Shown: one piece after another, positions 5,421-5,470 of the stretch | Layout of the letters: each line of letters starts with the position of its first letter | Position numbering within the stretch: the stretch's first letter is position 1 | Source of the DNA: Methanobacteriota archaeon | GTDB taxonomy: Archaea > Thermoplasmatota > Poseidoniia > Poseidoniales > Poseidoniaceae | DNA length: 5,470 nucleotides | Assembly: GCA_002731395.1 (NCBI GenBank) | Contig: PCBQ01000005.1 | Coordinates: forward strand, 3,134-8,603 | Direction of reading: 5' to 3' | Program-made: the position numbers and the translations under genes | The notes under the pieces: model-generated | The model's database searches: none | The model's input: the letters and a program-made list of their open reading frames with translations, nothing else | What the model was told of the DNA's origin: nothing

Positions 5421-5470
5421 GCCGAGATCGCATAGCCTGGTAGTGCGCGCGACTGGAAATCGCGTGGGTC
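5421..5470 (+). tRNA. tRNA-Ser(GGA), 5' part, cut by the window edge
   Basis: The segment folds as the first two thirds of a tRNA. The 5' acceptor strand is GCCGAGA (5421-5427), then T8 and C9. The D arm has stem GCA/TGC with a loop containing GG. The anticodon stem is CGCGA/TCGCG (5448-5452 with 5460-5464), and the loop CTGGAAA (5453-5459) has the invariant T33 and A37. The anticodon is GGA (5455-5457), which reads the serine codons UCC and UCU. The remaining bases TGGGTC would open the long variable arm typical of tRNA-Ser. The GCCGAG start also resembles euryarchaeal tRNA-Ser. The variable arm, T arm and acceptor 3' strand lie beyond the window. No intron is seen in the visible part, including the position just after the anticodon. 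Confidence 0.9.

Overview
The window looks archaeal, most likely a marine planktonic euryarchaeon of the Poseidoniales (Marine Group II) kind. Three things suggest this. One gene matches the archaea-restricted HVO_0476-type zinc-finger family. The truncated tRNA-Ser at the right edge opens like euryarchaeal tRNA-Ser. The proteins are acidic, gene packing is very tight, and three genes use short GAGG-type ribosome binding sites at an identical 7-nt spacing. The phylum is inferred from memory of these families and was not computed.

Layout, left to right. (i) 1-294 (+): C-terminal 97 residues of a proline dehydrogenase whose start lies off the left edge. (ii) 295-1041 (-): HVO_0476-like zinc-ribbon protein with a very basic tail, convergent with the first gene with no gap. 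(iii) 1042-1119: 78-bp divergent intergenic region holding a perfect 18-bp palindrome, the best operator candidate here. (iv) 1120-1857 (+): O-methyltransferase-like Rossmann protein that appears to lack the metal-binding aspartate of its relatives. (v) 1858-5327 (-): a compact three-gene unit transcribed leftward. In transcription order it encodes a six-helix membrane protein with two C-terminal zinc ribbons, a SufS-type cysteine desulfurase and a membrane-anchored subtilisin-like protease. (vi) 5328-5420: divergent region with a TATA-like element and a tandem 10-bp repeat. (vii) 5421-5470 (+): 5' part of tRNA-Ser(GGA), cut by the window edge.

The three-gene unit is the clearest case of genes acting together. 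The first two genes share a TGATG stop/start overlap, the next two are 9 nt apart, and each internal start has a GAGG/GGAGG 7 nt upstream, so translational coupling is likely. No sufB, sufC, sufD, iscU or thiamine/tRNA-thiolation gene is visible beside the desulfurase. Its partners here are two membrane proteins, which is unusual for a housekeeping Fe-S gene. Both convergent junctions are built on the hexamer TGATCA, read as a stop on each strand, leaving no 3' spacer at all.

No mobile element, CRISPR array or clearly novel defence or metabolic system is visible. No stretch longer than 93 bp lacks a gene.
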